Notes under the pieces: model-generated
Seen by the model: the letters and a program-made list of their open reading frames with translations, nothing else
Database searches by the model: none
What the model was told of the DNA's origin: nothing
Origin: F23-D06 sp963620035
Lineage (GTDB): Bacteria > Bacteroidota > Bacteroidia > Bacteroidales > WCHB1-69
Length of the DNA stretch: 64,000 bases
Direction: 5' to 3'
Assembly (NCBI GenBank): GCA_963620035.1
Contig: CAVEXN010000001.1
Location: 62,001-126,000, forward strand
Position numbers and translations under genes: made by a program
Shown: positions 1-8,507 of the stretch, one piece after another
Layout: every line of letters starts with the position of its first letter
Numbering within the stretch: position 1 is the first letter of the stretch

Positions 1-2
1 TA

Positions 3-1841
3 CGGTTTACAGATTTGACGTTGGTTTGTCCCGCCGTGCTGTCGTGCGGAAATGCGCCGGCAACATCGGTTGTACCCTCGTCACTTACAGGCAGGATTCC
101 TCAGCGTTGCACGGCACCGGCGGTGCTGCTTGCGGCGTTGGCGACTGAGGTTGCGGGCTACGACGAGATGCCCGCTTTGCTGTCGCCGCCCACAGCAAAG
201 GACGATGTGTACGATGACTCAGGACAATTTTCGGAAGTCTGCTCTTCTATAATGCAAGAAGAGATGACATCGTTTTTTGAGGATACGGCACTGCGCGTTT
301 ATCCTCTGGCGTATGACCTCGACTTTTTGGTCACAGATGCAAATATGTATCAGGTGAAAAGCATGATGGGAAGCACGGTCATGCTTTCTGAAATGCCGAA
401 GAGAAGCGTTGAAACGCAAGTCAGGGTGGGAGATGACAGGTTAAACAACGAGAATTTTGCCGAAAAGGATTGGTCGGTAACAGCCTTTGACTTGCCCCTT
501 GACGGAAACGGCCGCAATTTGCGAATGGCCTTTCACCAGTCGGCTGACCGCGCTTACCGGCAGGCGCTTGCCGATTATGCAGAGAAGCAGCAGGCGTTGG
601 CACTATGGCCATACGACAGGGTATCATCGTTGCCGCCCGACCGTTCCCAAGCATTCAGGAACGAGTTTTTTGACAGTACTGCTGTCGGACAATGGTCGCT
701 TGAACTTATGCAGGACTTGGCGAATGGCATATCTGCTGCCTTCACCCGCGACACGATGGCGTTGAATATGATGAAGGATTGCGGGGCAAATGTGTATGCA
801 TACAAGGCAAATGCCTATTATCTGTCGGCGCAAGGCATACGCTATGAACAACCGTTTCAATTGGTTTGCGTGCAGATTTATGCCGAAACCGACGACGACG
901 ACGGCATGCCGCTGCGAGACTACAGCCATTTCTTCTTCCACGATGTCTCTGACCTGTCAGATGTCTCCTCTTTGGCCGATTCAGCCCTCTCTATGATGCG
1001 GATGTTGTCGGCATTGCGTTCGGCACCTTTTGTAAAGGACATCTATGACGGACCGGTCATCGTGTCTGTACCGGCTGCTGCAGTTTTTTTCAAGCAAGCT
1101 TTTTTGGAGCACACGCCGTCGTTGATTGCCGTACGGTCGTTGATGCAAACAAATGGTACAAATTGCAATTATTTAGATAATAAGATTGACCAGAAAGTGA
1201 TCAGTCCGTTGCTCGATGTCTATTCTGGATATGACTGTGGCAAACGGTGTGCCGTCCAACTTATCGGACGTTATACGATAGATGCGGATGGGATCCCGGC
1301 TGATGGGCGAATGGAGGTAATCGAACGGGGATGTCTATATACGTTGTTGTCAAACCGGACACCTACGGCCGCTGTCCGTTTTTCAAATGCTCATCAACGG
1401 CTCACATTGTCGGGTGGGCGGCTGGTGACGACTTGCGGTGCAGGCGTACTCGAACTCAAATGCCACAGCCACTGCAACGACACCGACATTTACCTGAAAG
1501 CGCGAAAGTTGGCGCGCAAAGCCGGTTGGCGTTATATATACGAAGTAGTAAAACTGCCCGAATGTATTGGTGCCGAAATGTCGGAGTACAGTCCTGTTTA
1601 TGTCTATAAAGTCAACCTGACAGATGGCAAGAGGACGCTTGTGCGCATTCGTCGCATCGAGAATGTTGACATGCATCTTTTCAACAAGGTAGTGGCGGCA
1701 TCTGATGACACGGCAGTGGCCAATATGCTGTCGAGAGGACAGTCTAAATGCAGCGGAATACCCGAAATGCCGCTTGCAGGATTCCCTGTTTCCATTCTTG
1801 TTCCTAAAAGTCTGCTTTTCAGTAGTTTGAAGATACAGTAA
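3..1841 (+). CDS. TldD/PmbA-related protein (5' end uncertain or outside window)
   Basis: The reading frame is already open at the window edge; candidate starts are TTG at 15 and ATG at 168, but neither is preceded by a recognisable promoter or followed by a signal peptide, so the gene may begin upstream. The middle shows the N-terminal pattern of Bacteroidetes TldD-related proteins (MQEEM near residue 80, then VRVGDDRLNNENF), and the C-terminal half shows GPVIVSVPAAAVFF, an ADG...IERGCLYTLLSNR stretch and a final SILVPKSLLF, all typical of TldD/PmbA proteins. The zinc-binding HExxxH of true TldD is not present, so it may be a PmbA-like non-catalytic partner. Family assignment is by remembered similarity, not a search. 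Confidence 0.62.
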   Translation, partial: RFTDLTLVCPAVLSCGNAPATSVVPSSLTGRIPQRCTAPAVLLAALATEVAGYDEMPALLSPPTAKDDVYDDSGQFSEVCSSIMQEEMTSFFEDTALRVYPLAYDLDFLVTDANMYQVKSMMGSTVMLSEMPKRSVETQVRVGDDRLNNENFAEKDWSVTAFDLPLDGNGRNLRMAFHQSADRAYRQALADYAEKQQALALWPYDRVSSLPPDRSQAFRNEFFDSTAVGQWSLELMQDLANGISAAFTRDTMALNMMKDCGANVYAYKANAYYLSAQGIRYEQPFQLVCVQIYAETDDDDGMPLRDYSHFFFHDVSDLSDVSSLADSALSMMRMLSALRSAPFVKDIYDGPVIVSVPAAAVFFKQAFLEHTPSLIAVRSLMQTNGTNCNYLDNKIDQKVISPLLDVYSGYDCGKRCAVQLIGRYTIDADGIPADGRMEVIERGCLYTLLSNRTPTAAVRFSNAHQRLTLSGGRLVTTCGAGVLELKCHSHCNDTDIYLKARKLARKAGWRYIYEVVKLPECIGAEMSEYSPVYVYKVNLTDGKRTLVRIRRIENVDMHLFNKVVAASDDTAVANMLSRGQSKCSGIPEMPLAGFPVSILVPKSLLFSSLKIQ

Positions 1842-1905
1842 TGGGAAATTCGAGAAAGGTGAACAAAAAGTCAGCCGAATTGAGGCAGGGATAAAAATAA
1901 TTGCC

Positions 1906-1913
1906 TATTTTTG
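1906..1913 (+). promoter_or_regulatory. Candidate -7 element TATTTTTG upstream of pyrB
   Basis: TATTTTTG matches the Bacteroidota consensus TAnnTTTG and lies 70 nt before the pyrB start. No well-spaced TTTG -33 box is visible; a TTG at 1880-1882 is 23 nt away. Confidence 0.45.
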
Positions 1914-1968
1914 CAAAATTTATTGTGAAGTGAAAACTTTGAGTTGTAAATTAGTGATAATCAAACAT

Positions 1969-1975
1969 AAGGAGG
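1969..1975 (+). promoter_or_regulatory. Consensus Shine-Dalgarno AAGGAGG before pyrB
   Basis: AAGGAGG ends 7 nt before the TTG start codon at 1983. This is a textbook Firmicutes-type ribosome-binding site. It decides the otherwise unlikely TTG start and contrasts with the A-rich leaders without Shine-Dalgarno of the other genes here. Confidence 0.85.
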
Positions 1976-1982
1976 TTTTATT

Positions 1983-2906
1983 TTGTTAAAGCACAGGAGC
2001 TTAATTGACCCGTCGGATTTCACGCGCGAAGAGTTTCGCGAAATATTTGATTTGGCTCATCAAATTATTGCAGATCCGGAAAAATACAGTAAGAGTTGCG
2101 AAGGAAAAATCCTGGCAACTCTTTTTTATGAACCCAGCACACGTACACGCTTCAGTTTTGAGGCCGCAATGCTGCGATTGGGCGGCAAGGTGATCGGTTT
2201 TTCGGAGCCGAATTCCAGTTCTGTGGCCAAAGGCGAGAGCATTGCCGACACGTTGCGCACTATCGAGTGTTATGCTGATATTGCCGCTATGCGTCATCCT
2301 AAAGAGGGCGCGCCCCGAATGGCAAGCCACTTCATCAAGATGCCGCTTATCAATGCCGGCGACGGCGGACACCAACATCCTACCCAGACGTTGACGGACA
2401 TACTCACGATAGAGCGGCTGCGCGGCGGCGTGGAAAACAAGACTTACGGTTTCTGCGGCGACCTCAAGTTCGGCAGAACCGTCCACTCATTGGTGAAATT
2501 CCTCAGCAACTATGAAGGTGTCAAGTTTATTTTCATCTCCCCCGAAGAACTGCGCGTGCCCGAATATATCCGCGAGGAAATTGTCCGCAAAAAAGGAATC
2601 CCTTTCCAAGAGGTGGACCAAATGGAACCGTATATGGGACAGCTTGACTTCTTGTATATGACCCGCGTGCAGCGCGAGCGCTTTTTCAACGAGGAGGATT
2701 ACATCCGCCTTAAAGACCGGTTTATCCTTGACAAAGAGAAATTGTCGTATGCGCGCCCCGATACCTATATCCTGCATCCGTTGCCACGCGTGAATGAAAT
2801 CAGCCCCGAAGTGGATGATGACCCGCGCGCACAGTACTTTAATCAGGCCAAAAATGGAATGTTTGTCCGTATGGCATTGATACTAAAACTTTTAGGAATC
2901 TATTAA
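1983..2906 (+). CDS. pyrB: Aspartate carbamoyltransferase catalytic subunit
   Basis: Catalyses carbamoyl phosphate + aspartate to N-carbamoyl-aspartate, the first committed step of cytosolic pyrimidine synthesis. The 307-residue length is normal. Visible motifs are the carbamoyl-phosphate loop STRTRFSF (about residue 52), the AMRHPKEGAP segment, NAGDGGHQHPTQTL and HPLPRVNEIS. The start is TTG at 1983, fixed by a perfect Shine-Dalgarno. From memory the sequence resembles clostridial PyrB (MLK.RSLIDP opening, AKGESIADT, DGGHQHPTQTLTD) far more than the usual Bacteroides PyrB (MENRSLV...). pyrI follows after 11 nt, so the two form an operon for the allosteric holoenzyme. The Firmicutes-like start site and sequence together suggest acquisition by transfer. 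Confidence 0.96.
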   Translation: MLKHRSLIDPSDFTREEFREIFDLAHQIIADPEKYSKSCEGKILATLFYEPSTRTRFSFEAAMLRLGGKVIGFSEPNSSSVAKGESIADTLRTIECYADIAAMRHPKEGAPRMASHFIKMPLINAGDGGHQHPTQTLTDILTIERLRGGVENKTYGFCGDLKFGRTVHSLVKFLSNYEGVKFIFISPEELRVPEYIREEIVRKKGIPFQEVDQMEPYMGQLDFLYMTRVQRERFFNEEDYIRLKDRFILDKEKLSYARPDTYILHPLPRVNEISPEVDDDPRAQYFNQAKNGMFVRMALILKLLGIY

Positions 2907-2917
2907 AATAAGCAATC

Positions 2918-3352
2918 ATGTTGGAAGTTACCAGTATAGAAAAAGGAATTGTCATTGACCACATCAAGGCAGGCTATGGCATCACGGTTTTCAACTACCT
3001 GCATTTGGACAAGGCCGATTACAATGTGGCATTGATCATCAATGCCTACAGCGAGAAGATGGGAAAGAAAGACATTATCAAAATCAATAATGTCATCGAT
3101 ATCAACTACGATTTTCTCGGTCTTATTGACCCGAATGCCACCGTCAACATTATCGAGAACGGAAAAATCATCAATAAGGTGAAACTGGAAGTGCCGGAGA
3201 CGATAACGAACATCATTCAATGCAAAAATCCGAGATGCGTCACCTCTGTGGAGCGTTATTTTGACCATGTTTTCCATCTCGTGAACAAGGAAAAACGTTC
3301 GTATCGTTGTGAGTATTGCGATGATATAGTTATTCCGTATCCGAACAAATAA
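2918..3352 (+). CDS. pyrI: Aspartate carbamoyltransferase regulatory subunit
   Basis: Regulatory chain of aspartate transcarbamylase, which binds nucleotide effectors and links catalytic trimers through a C-terminal zinc domain. At 144 residues it has the expected N-terminal allosteric domain (KGIVIDHIKAGYG) and the zinc ligands as CKNPRC (C-X4-C) and CEYC (C-X2-C). It starts 11 nt after pyrB and is presumably cotranscribed. The sequence (KMGKKDIIKI, LIDPNATVNII) again looks clostridial to me. Confidence 0.95.
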   Translation: MLEVTSIEKGIVIDHIKAGYGITVFNYLHLDKADYNVALIINAYSEKMGKKDIIKINNVIDINYDFLGLIDPNATVNIIENGKIINKVKLEVPETITNIIQCKNPRCVTSVERYFDHVFHLVNKEKRSYRCEYCDDIVIPYPNK

Positions 3353-3356
3353 AAAA

Positions 3357-3387
3357 TTTGGTTGTTTAAAAAATAATCGTATCTTTG
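3357..3387 (+). promoter_or_regulatory. Promoter of tRNA-Cys
   Basis: TTTG at 3357-3360, a 19-nt spacer and TATCTTTG at 3380-3387 form a near-consensus Bacteroidota sigma-ABfr promoter, 15 nt before the tRNA 5' end. Confidence 0.85.
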
Positions 3388-3402
3388 CAGCCTCAAAAAG
3401 CG

Positions 3403-3473
3403 GGTCTCTTGGCCGAGTGGTTAGGTACCGGTCTGCAAAACCGTTGACTCCAGTTCGAATCTGGAAGAGACCT
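3403..3473 (+). tRNA. tRNA-Cys (anticodon GCA)
   Basis: Cloverleaf with acceptor arms GGTCTCT (3403-3409) and AGAGACC (3466-3472), anticodon stem CGGT/ACCG with loop CTGCAAA (anticodon GCA at 3435-3437), and T arm CCAG-TTCGAAT-CTGG. CCA is not encoded. Confidence 0.95.
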
Positions 3474-3479
3474 CTCCCT

Positions 3480-3514
3480 AAAAGAGGCATGTCACCTTGA
3501 TATGCCCCTTTTTT
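3480..3514 (+). terminator. Intrinsic terminator after tRNA-Cys
   Basis: GGCAT (3486-3490) pairs with ATGCC (3502-3506), and the stem extends past one A-C mismatch into AAAAG/CTTTT, ending in a run of six T. Confidence 0.7.
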
Positions 3515-3549
3515 GTTGTCTCAAATTGCCGATCGCTCTGAAAAAATTC

Positions 3550-3580
3550 TTTGCCCGATAGTGGATTTATGTTATTTTTG
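3550..3580 (+). promoter_or_regulatory. Promoter of the nucleotide-sugar dehydrogenase gene
   Basis: TTTG (3550-3553), 19-nt spacer, TATTTTTG (3573-3580): close to the Bacteroidota consensus. The start codon follows 25 nt downstream. Confidence 0.82.
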
Positions 3581-3605
3581 CCCGCTTTAAAAAAATAGAA
3601 TAGAG

Positions 3606-4904
3606 ATGATGAAAAACATCAAAATTGCTGTTGTCGGTCTTGGATATGTAGGGTTGCCTTTGGCACGACTTTTCTCTACAAAATTCAAGACTGTCGGTTA
3701 TGATATGAACCGAAAACGCATAGATGCCTTGATGTCAGGGCATGACGCCACACTCGAAGTTTCTGACGAACTGTTGCAAGATGCCATCCACAAAAACGGG
3801 TTCCGTTGCACTACGTTTCCGGAGGACTTGCTCGACTGCAACTTCTTTGTGGTGGCAGTGCCTACGCCGGTTGACGAGAATAACCGTCCGGACTTGATGC
3901 CGCTGTGGAGAGCTTCTGAAACTGTGGGCAAGATTTTCAAAAAGCAGCGTGAAACAGGAAACCAGGAAAAGCCCGTGGTGGTTTATGAGTCCACCGTTTA
4001 TCCGGGCGTTACCGAGGAGGAGTGTCTGCCGGTGGTCGAAAAGGTGTCTGGCCTCCGCTTTAATGTGGACTTCTATGCCGGCTATTCGCCGGAAAGAATC
4101 AATCCAGGCGATAAAGAGCACACGGTGGAGAAAATCCGCAAAGTGACTTCAGGTTCCACACCCGAGATAGCCCAACTGGTGGACGATGTCTATAACAGCG
4201 TTTTGGTGAACGGCACGCACAAAGCACCCAGCATAAAAGTGGCGGAAGCCTCCAAAATCATTGAAAATTCGCAGCGTGATGTGAACATTGCCTTTATGAA
4301 CGAATTGGCCAAGATTTTCAATGCAATGGGTATCGATACGCATGATGTGATTGAGGCCGCTTCCAGCAAATGGAACTTCATCAAGTTGAGCCCCGGGCTT
4401 GTAGGCGGTCACTGCATTTCGGTCGATCCCTATTACCTGATACAGAAAGCGCAGGTTTATGGTGTTTTGCCACGCGTGATGAGCAACGCACGCCGCCTCA
4501 ATGACGGCATGGGCGCATACGTGGCTAACCAGACCATAAAGTGCATGAACAAAAAAGGAATCCTTGTCAAGGATGCTAAAGTGCTGATTCTCGGCATTAC
4601 ATTCAAGGAGAACTGCCCGGACATCCGCAACACGAAAGTGGTCGATATTTACCACACTTTGACAGAATATACCCATAATATTACCGTTTACGACCCCTGG
4701 GCAAATCCTGACAAGGTTCTTGATGAATATGACATCGCCATTTGTAGCCAAATGCGTCAAGGCGAACAGTTTGATGCCGTCATTTTGGCTGTAGCCCATA
4801 AGGATTTCCTTGACCTTGACCTCCGTTCACTCGTAAAGGGAAACGGCGTGGTATATGATGTCAAAGGCGTTCTTGCAAGAGATTTGATTGATGGCAGGCT
4901 ATAG
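3606..4904 (+). CDS. UDP-HexNAc 6-dehydrogenase (nucleotide-sugar dehydrogenase)
   Basis: UDP-glucose/GDP-mannose dehydrogenase superfamily enzyme of the TviB/WbpA/WecC group, expected to oxidise a UDP-N-acetylhexosamine to the uronic acid with two NAD+ for surface polysaccharide. The 432 residues show the Rossmann motif VVGLGYVGLPLA (9-20), the substrate-domain segment YSPERINPGD (160-169) and catalytic Cys270 in GGHCISVDPYYL. The C-terminal UDP-binding domain ends VVYDVKGVLARDLIDGRL. ATG at 3606 and 3609 are equally possible. The substrate (GlcNAc or GalNAc) cannot be fixed from sequence alone. The gene overlaps the next by 14 nt; two other sugar-acid enzymes lie 50 kb away at 54.3-57.2 kb. 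Confidence 0.92.
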   Translation: MMKNIKIAVVGLGYVGLPLARLFSTKFKTVGYDMNRKRIDALMSGHDATLEVSDELLQDAIHKNGFRCTTFPEDLLDCNFFVVAVPTPVDENNRPDLMPLWRASETVGKIFKKQRETGNQEKPVVVYESTVYPGVTEEECLPVVEKVSGLRFNVDFYAGYSPERINPGDKEHTVEKIRKVTSGSTPEIAQLVDDVYNSVLVNGTHKAPSIKVAEASKIIENSQRDVNIAFMNELAKIFNAMGIDTHDVIEAASSKWNFIKLSPGLVGGHCISVDPYYLIQKAQVYGVLPRVMSNARRLNDGMGAYVANQTIKCMNKKGILVKDAKVLILGITFKENCPDIRNTKVVDIYHTLTEYTHNITVYDPWANPDKVLDEYDIAICSQMRQGEQFDAVILAVAHKDFLDLDLRSLVKGNGVVYDVKGVLARDLIDGRL

Positions 4905-5589
4905 ATCCTCATTCTGGTTGCTTGCGGCTTTCGCTTTTTTGTCCGCAGCCTGTTCAACCCCGAAACAGTTTTCAGACAAAAACGAACTGCAGAACGGAGA
5001 CCTTGTGTTTGTAGGCATCCCGTTGGATTATGATATTGGTGATACCACAGATATGGCAGGCGCCATTGCCGCCGCTACCGGACATGAGGAACTGCTTCGC
5101 TTTATTCACGTAGCAATTCTTGAAAAACAGGGCGATTCTATCTGGATTATCGACGCAACCATCAAACACGGAATCGACAGGCATCCTATAGATACGCTTT
5201 TCGCTGACTTTACTTTGGAAGATGGCAGTTTGCCGCAGTTTGTCGTGAAGCGTTTGCGCAAGAGCAAGGATGCCGCCCGGTATGTGGAGCAGTCTAAACA
5301 TTTTCTCGGCAGGGCATACGATATGGCATTCCTACCTGACAATGATGAGTTGTATTGCAGTGAACTGGTCCGGGATTCTTATATTACAGCATCGGGCAAA
5401 CATGTTTTCAAGGCCGCACCTATGAACTTCAAGTCGCCCGACGGGACTTTCCCTCCTTTCTGGACACATTTTTTTGAGATGATAGGCCAACCTATCCCGC
5501 AAGGCATCCAAGGCACGAACCCGCAAGATATGTATAAGGAAAAGTGCCTTGTCCCCGTCAATGCCACCCTGACAAAAAAGGCAGACTGA
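4891..5589 (+). CDS. YiiX-like permuted papain-fold lipoprotein
   Basis: Predicted cell-envelope hydrolase or amidase of the YiiX/YebB permuted NlpC/P60-like family. A 20-residue hydrophobic signal ends at FLSAACST, a plausible though not perfect lipobox. The family's catalytic pair appears in permuted order: His in RFIHVAIL (about residue 72) and Cys in ELYCSELVRDSY (about residue 152). I start it at ATG 4891 rather than the TTG at 4888. It overlaps the end of the upstream dehydrogenase gene by 14 nt, which suggests translational coupling. The substrate is unknown. Confidence 0.78.
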   Translation: MAGYRSSFWLLAAFAFLSAACSTPKQFSDKNELQNGDLVFVGIPLDYDIGDTTDMAGAIAAATGHEELLRFIHVAILEKQGDSIWIIDATIKHGIDRHPIDTLFADFTLEDGSLPQFVVKRLRKSKDAARYVEQSKHFLGRAYDMAFLPDNDELYCSELVRDSYITASGKHVFKAAPMNFKSPDGTFPPFWTHFFEMIGQPIPQGIQGTNPQDMYKEKCLVPVNATLTKKAD

Positions 5590-5602
5590 AACGTCCGCCT
5601 TT
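5577..5602 (+). terminator. Terminator overlapping the stop codon of the YiiX-like gene
   Basis: AAAGGCAGAC (5577-5586) pairs with GTCCGCCTTT (5593-5602) at 9 of 10 positions around a 6-nt loop that contains the stop codon. The T tract is short (TTTCTGTT). Confidence 0.55.
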
Positions 5603-5630
5603 CTGTTCGTGAATCCCGGCTTACGGGTCC

Positions 5631-6200
5631 TTAGTTAAGGTTTCTCACCCACTCGTTCACTTCATCCTGACTGACGCTGTTAAGCAGTTTCCCGTTTCGC
5701 CATTTGATTTCTGGGTAATCCTTTTTGAGAATCTTGACGGAGTTATCGATTCCGTTTCCGCCGGAGGTCATGAACGGGATGACCGTTTTGCCTTGCAATC
5801 CGTATGTCTCAATGAATGTGTTTATGATGCGCGGCGCCATATTCCACCAGTTGGGATATCCCAAATAGATGACATCGTAATCGTTGAGGTTTTCTTTCTC
5901 TTTCACAAAGGCCGGGCGCGATTTGGGGTTGTCGTTCTCTTGACAGCAGCGAGATGTCTTGACCGTCCAGTCTAAGTCGGCCGCCGAGTATTCCTTTTCG
6001 GGGCGGATGGTGTAGAGTTCCCCGCCCGTGGCAGCGGCCACCATCTTGGCAACGTTTTCAGTAGTTCCTGTCGCAGAGAAATAGGCTACAAGGGTTTTGC
6101 TTTTCTGTTCCATGACCTGGTTTCCTTTCTTTTGCGCACATGCTGTCAAAGTGTTGAACAACAGTGCAAATACGAGAAATGTTTGTGCTGTACGTTTCAT
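5631..6200 (-). CDS. Exported flavodoxin (flavodoxin_4 type)
   Basis: Flavodoxin-fold electron carrier with an N-terminal lipoprotein signal (lipobox LTACA, about residues 18-22), so probably held at the membrane outside the cytoplasm. The FMN phosphate loop is FSATGTTENVAK (about residues 42-53), with YLGYPNWWNMAPR and FMTSGGNG as the further flavin-contact loops. Length (189 residues) is normal for a flavodoxin plus signal. It is a single-gene unit; its partners are not visible here. Confidence 0.88.
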   Translation of the reverse strand: MKRTAQTFLVFALLFNTLTACAQKKGNQVMEQKSKTLVAYFSATGTTENVAKMVAAATGGELYTIRPEKEYSAADLDWTVKTSRCCQENDNPKSRPAFVKEKENLNDYDVIYLGYPNWWNMAPRIINTFIETYGLQGKTVIPFMTSGGNGIDNSVKILKKDYPEIKWRNGKLLNSVSQDEVNEWVRNLN

Positions 6201-6251
6201 ATTGCTTGAGTTGTGTGGTCTGTGTTTTTTATAATGATAAGGAATAAAGAA

Positions 6252-6282
6252 AAGCCTGACAGAAAAACTTCCGTTCAGGCTT
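6252..6282 (-). terminator. Terminator of the S46 peptidase gene
   Basis: AAGCCTGA (6252-6259) pairs with TCAGGCTT (6275-6282); read on the minus strand, the hairpin is followed by TTTCTTT. Confidence 0.72.
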
Positions 6283-6304
6283 CTCTTCTCAAAATAATAT
6301 GTCC

Positions 6305-8467
6305 TTATTTCTTGATGTCCATTTCGTTGAGCAGGTAGCCGGCCCCTCCGAATTTGTCGATGATGAACAAGACATAGCGGACATCAACGTTGATGCAGCG
6401 TTGCAATGCGGTATTGAACACGATGTCGCTGCTCAGGGCTTCCCAGTTGCCGTCGAATGCCAGTCCGATGAGTTCCCCGTTGCCGTTCATGATCGGGCTT
6501 CCGGAGTTGCCGCCGGTGATGTCATTGTTGGAGAGGAAGCACACGTGCAGGTCGCCGTCTTTGTCAGCATATTGGCCGAAGTCTTTGTTGAGGATGAGTT
6601 TCTTCAATTGGGCAGGCACGTCAAATTCAGGGTCTCCCGGTTTCTCTTTTTCAAGGATGCCTTTTGTGGTCGTGAAATAGTTGTAGTGTACGCCGTCAGC
6701 AGGATAATAGTCGCAAACGGTGCCGAAAGTGGTACGCATCGTGCTGTTGGCGTCCGGGTACATCGGTGTCTCGCTGTTCATCTCCTTCAAAGCGGCGAGG
6801 TAGGTACGGCGCGGAACTTCCAGGTTGCTCATGTCTTCATAGATGTGCTGGTTTACGAGCACCACATTGGTCAGCGTTTGCAGATAGAGGTGGATTGGGT
6901 CTTTGTCGAGCACTTTGTTTGAGGGTTTCTTCAAAAAGTTTTCCAGATTCTCTTTGGAGATGAATATGGAACCGGAAAGGGCTTTCTCAAAGTTGGCTTC
7001 ACTGCCTTTAAAATGTTGTGCCAACATGCCGTTGAGGTCAGGTCTGTAAGACTCCGGAAGGTTGTTCCAAATCTTCATCGTAGCCATGATGATCTTGATT
7101 TCTGTGGCGATGTCCTTGTCGCTGTTGGCTTTGTCGTATGCGTCGAGGAGTTTTTGGATTTTCTGGTCGCTGAAGCCCTTTTCACCCTTTTCGAGGGAGA
7201 GGCTGTTGTGAGTGCGCCATGCGGCGATCAGCGTTGAAGAAGCAGAAAGCATCATGTTGGCGTTCATCATAGCCTTGTAAGCATTGCCGTCGATGCTTTT
7301 GCAGATCTTTTCAATTTCCTGAAGACATGTGCCGTAATTGTTCTTGCGGTTGTTGTCAGCGTTAATCCATTGGGTGAGGTTTTTCTCTTGCAATTGTTTT
7401 GTTCCTACTACGTTGAGAGCCTTGAGGCTTGAAACCATACCTTTCTGGTTTTTCCAGTAGTTGGCAAGTCCGGCATATCCGTCGGCATATTTCAGTCTTA
7501 CGGCAGCATCTGCATTCATGGCATCGCTGATGACCGGAAGGATGATGTCGAGCGGTTCATAAATGGCGGGTCCGTCGATGCTGATGGCATTTTCCACTTC
7601 AAAAGAGGTCTTGAAACGCTCTGTAGTGCCGGGATAGCCCCAAATCATGGTATAGTCGCCGGGCTGGTAGCCTTTCAGACTGATCGGGAGGAAATGTTTC
7701 GGATGGAAAGGCACGTTGTCTTTGGCGTACTTTGCCGGGGAACCGTCCGGTGCGGTGTAGATGCGGAAGACGGTGAAGTCGCCCGTGTGACGCGGCCACA
7801 TCCAGTTGTCGGTGTCTCCGCCGAACTTGCCGATGGAGCTGGGGGGCGCGCATACCAGGCGAACATCCTCGTAGGTGGTGTAGATGAACATATAGTACTC
7901 GTTGCCTTCATAGAAAGGTTTCACCACGACTTTATATCGACCGTCAGCGGAGTTCTCTTTCTGAAGCGTTTTGATGGCTGCGGAAATGGCTTTGCCGCGT
8001 GCCTCTTCGCCCATTTCTTTGGTGACATCCTTCAGAACAACATTGGTGACATCCTCCATCCTTTCGAGGAAGTTGACGTGGAAGTTGACAGGGAGTTCTT
8101 CTTCAAGGCTCATGGCGAAGAATCCGTCTTTCAGATAGTTGTGGTCAACGGAAGAGAGTTCTACGACGGAAGAGTATCCACAATGGTGGTTAGTGAACAT
8201 CAGGCCGTTGCGGGAAACCATTTCGCCGGTGCAGAAGCCGTCGCCCAATTGGACGATGGCGTCTTTGAGCGAAGAGTTATTGATGCTGTATAGCTGTTCG
8301 GGCGTGAGGTGCAGCCCCATTTTCGACATGGTGGCATAGTTGTAGTCCTTGATGAACATAGGCAGCCACATACCCTCGTCGGGCGAGTTCACGGAAAATG
8401 CAGAGGTGCTGAACACGGCTAACACGGTCAGCAATACGAATTTTTTTAATGAAGATAATACTTTCAT
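6305..8467 (-). CDS. S46 family dipeptidyl-peptidase (DPP7/DPP11 type)
   Basis: Periplasmic serine exopeptidase removing N-terminal dipeptides, part of the peptide-scavenging pathway of Bacteroidetes. It is 720 residues, as expected, with a signal peptide ending near AFSVNS. The chymotrypsin-fold triad is visible: His in FTNHHCGYSS (about 94), Asp in GGDTDNWMWPRHTGDF (about 225), Ser in GGNSGSP (about 650). The later GLAFDGNWEA carries Gly where, as I recall, DPP11 enzymes have Arg, so a DPP7-like preference for hydrophobic P1 residues is more likely than acidic ones. Confidence 0.93.
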   Translation of the reverse strand: MKVLSSLKKFVLLTVLAVFSTSAFSVNSPDEGMWLPMFIKDYNYATMSKMGLHLTPEQLYSINNSSLKDAIVQLGDGFCTGEMVSRNGLMFTNHHCGYSSVVELSSVDHNYLKDGFFAMSLEEELPVNFHVNFLERMEDVTNVVLKDVTKEMGEEARGKAISAAIKTLQKENSADGRYKVVVKPFYEGNEYYMFIYTTYEDVRLVCAPPSSIGKFGGDTDNWMWPRHTGDFTVFRIYTAPDGSPAKYAKDNVPFHPKHFLPISLKGYQPGDYTMIWGYPGTTERFKTSFEVENAISIDGPAIYEPLDIILPVISDAMNADAAVRLKYADGYAGLANYWKNQKGMVSSLKALNVVGTKQLQEKNLTQWINADNNRKNNYGTCLQEIEKICKSIDGNAYKAMMNANMMLSASSTLIAAWRTHNSLSLEKGEKGFSDQKIQKLLDAYDKANSDKDIATEIKIIMATMKIWNNLPESYRPDLNGMLAQHFKGSEANFEKALSGSIFISKENLENFLKKPSNKVLDKDPIHLYLQTLTNVVLVNQHIYEDMSNLEVPRRTYLAALKEMNSETPMYPDANSTMRTTFGTVCDYYPADGVHYNYFTTTKGILEKEKPGDPEFDVPAQLKKLILNKDFGQYADKDGDLHVCFLSNNDITGGNSGSPIMNGNGELIGLAFDGNWEALSSDIVFNTALQRCINVDVRYVLFIIDKFGGAGYLLNEMDIKK

Positions 8468-8507
8468 TGCTTTGATTTTAATGAAGTTTATTGTGATGAT
8501 GATATTG

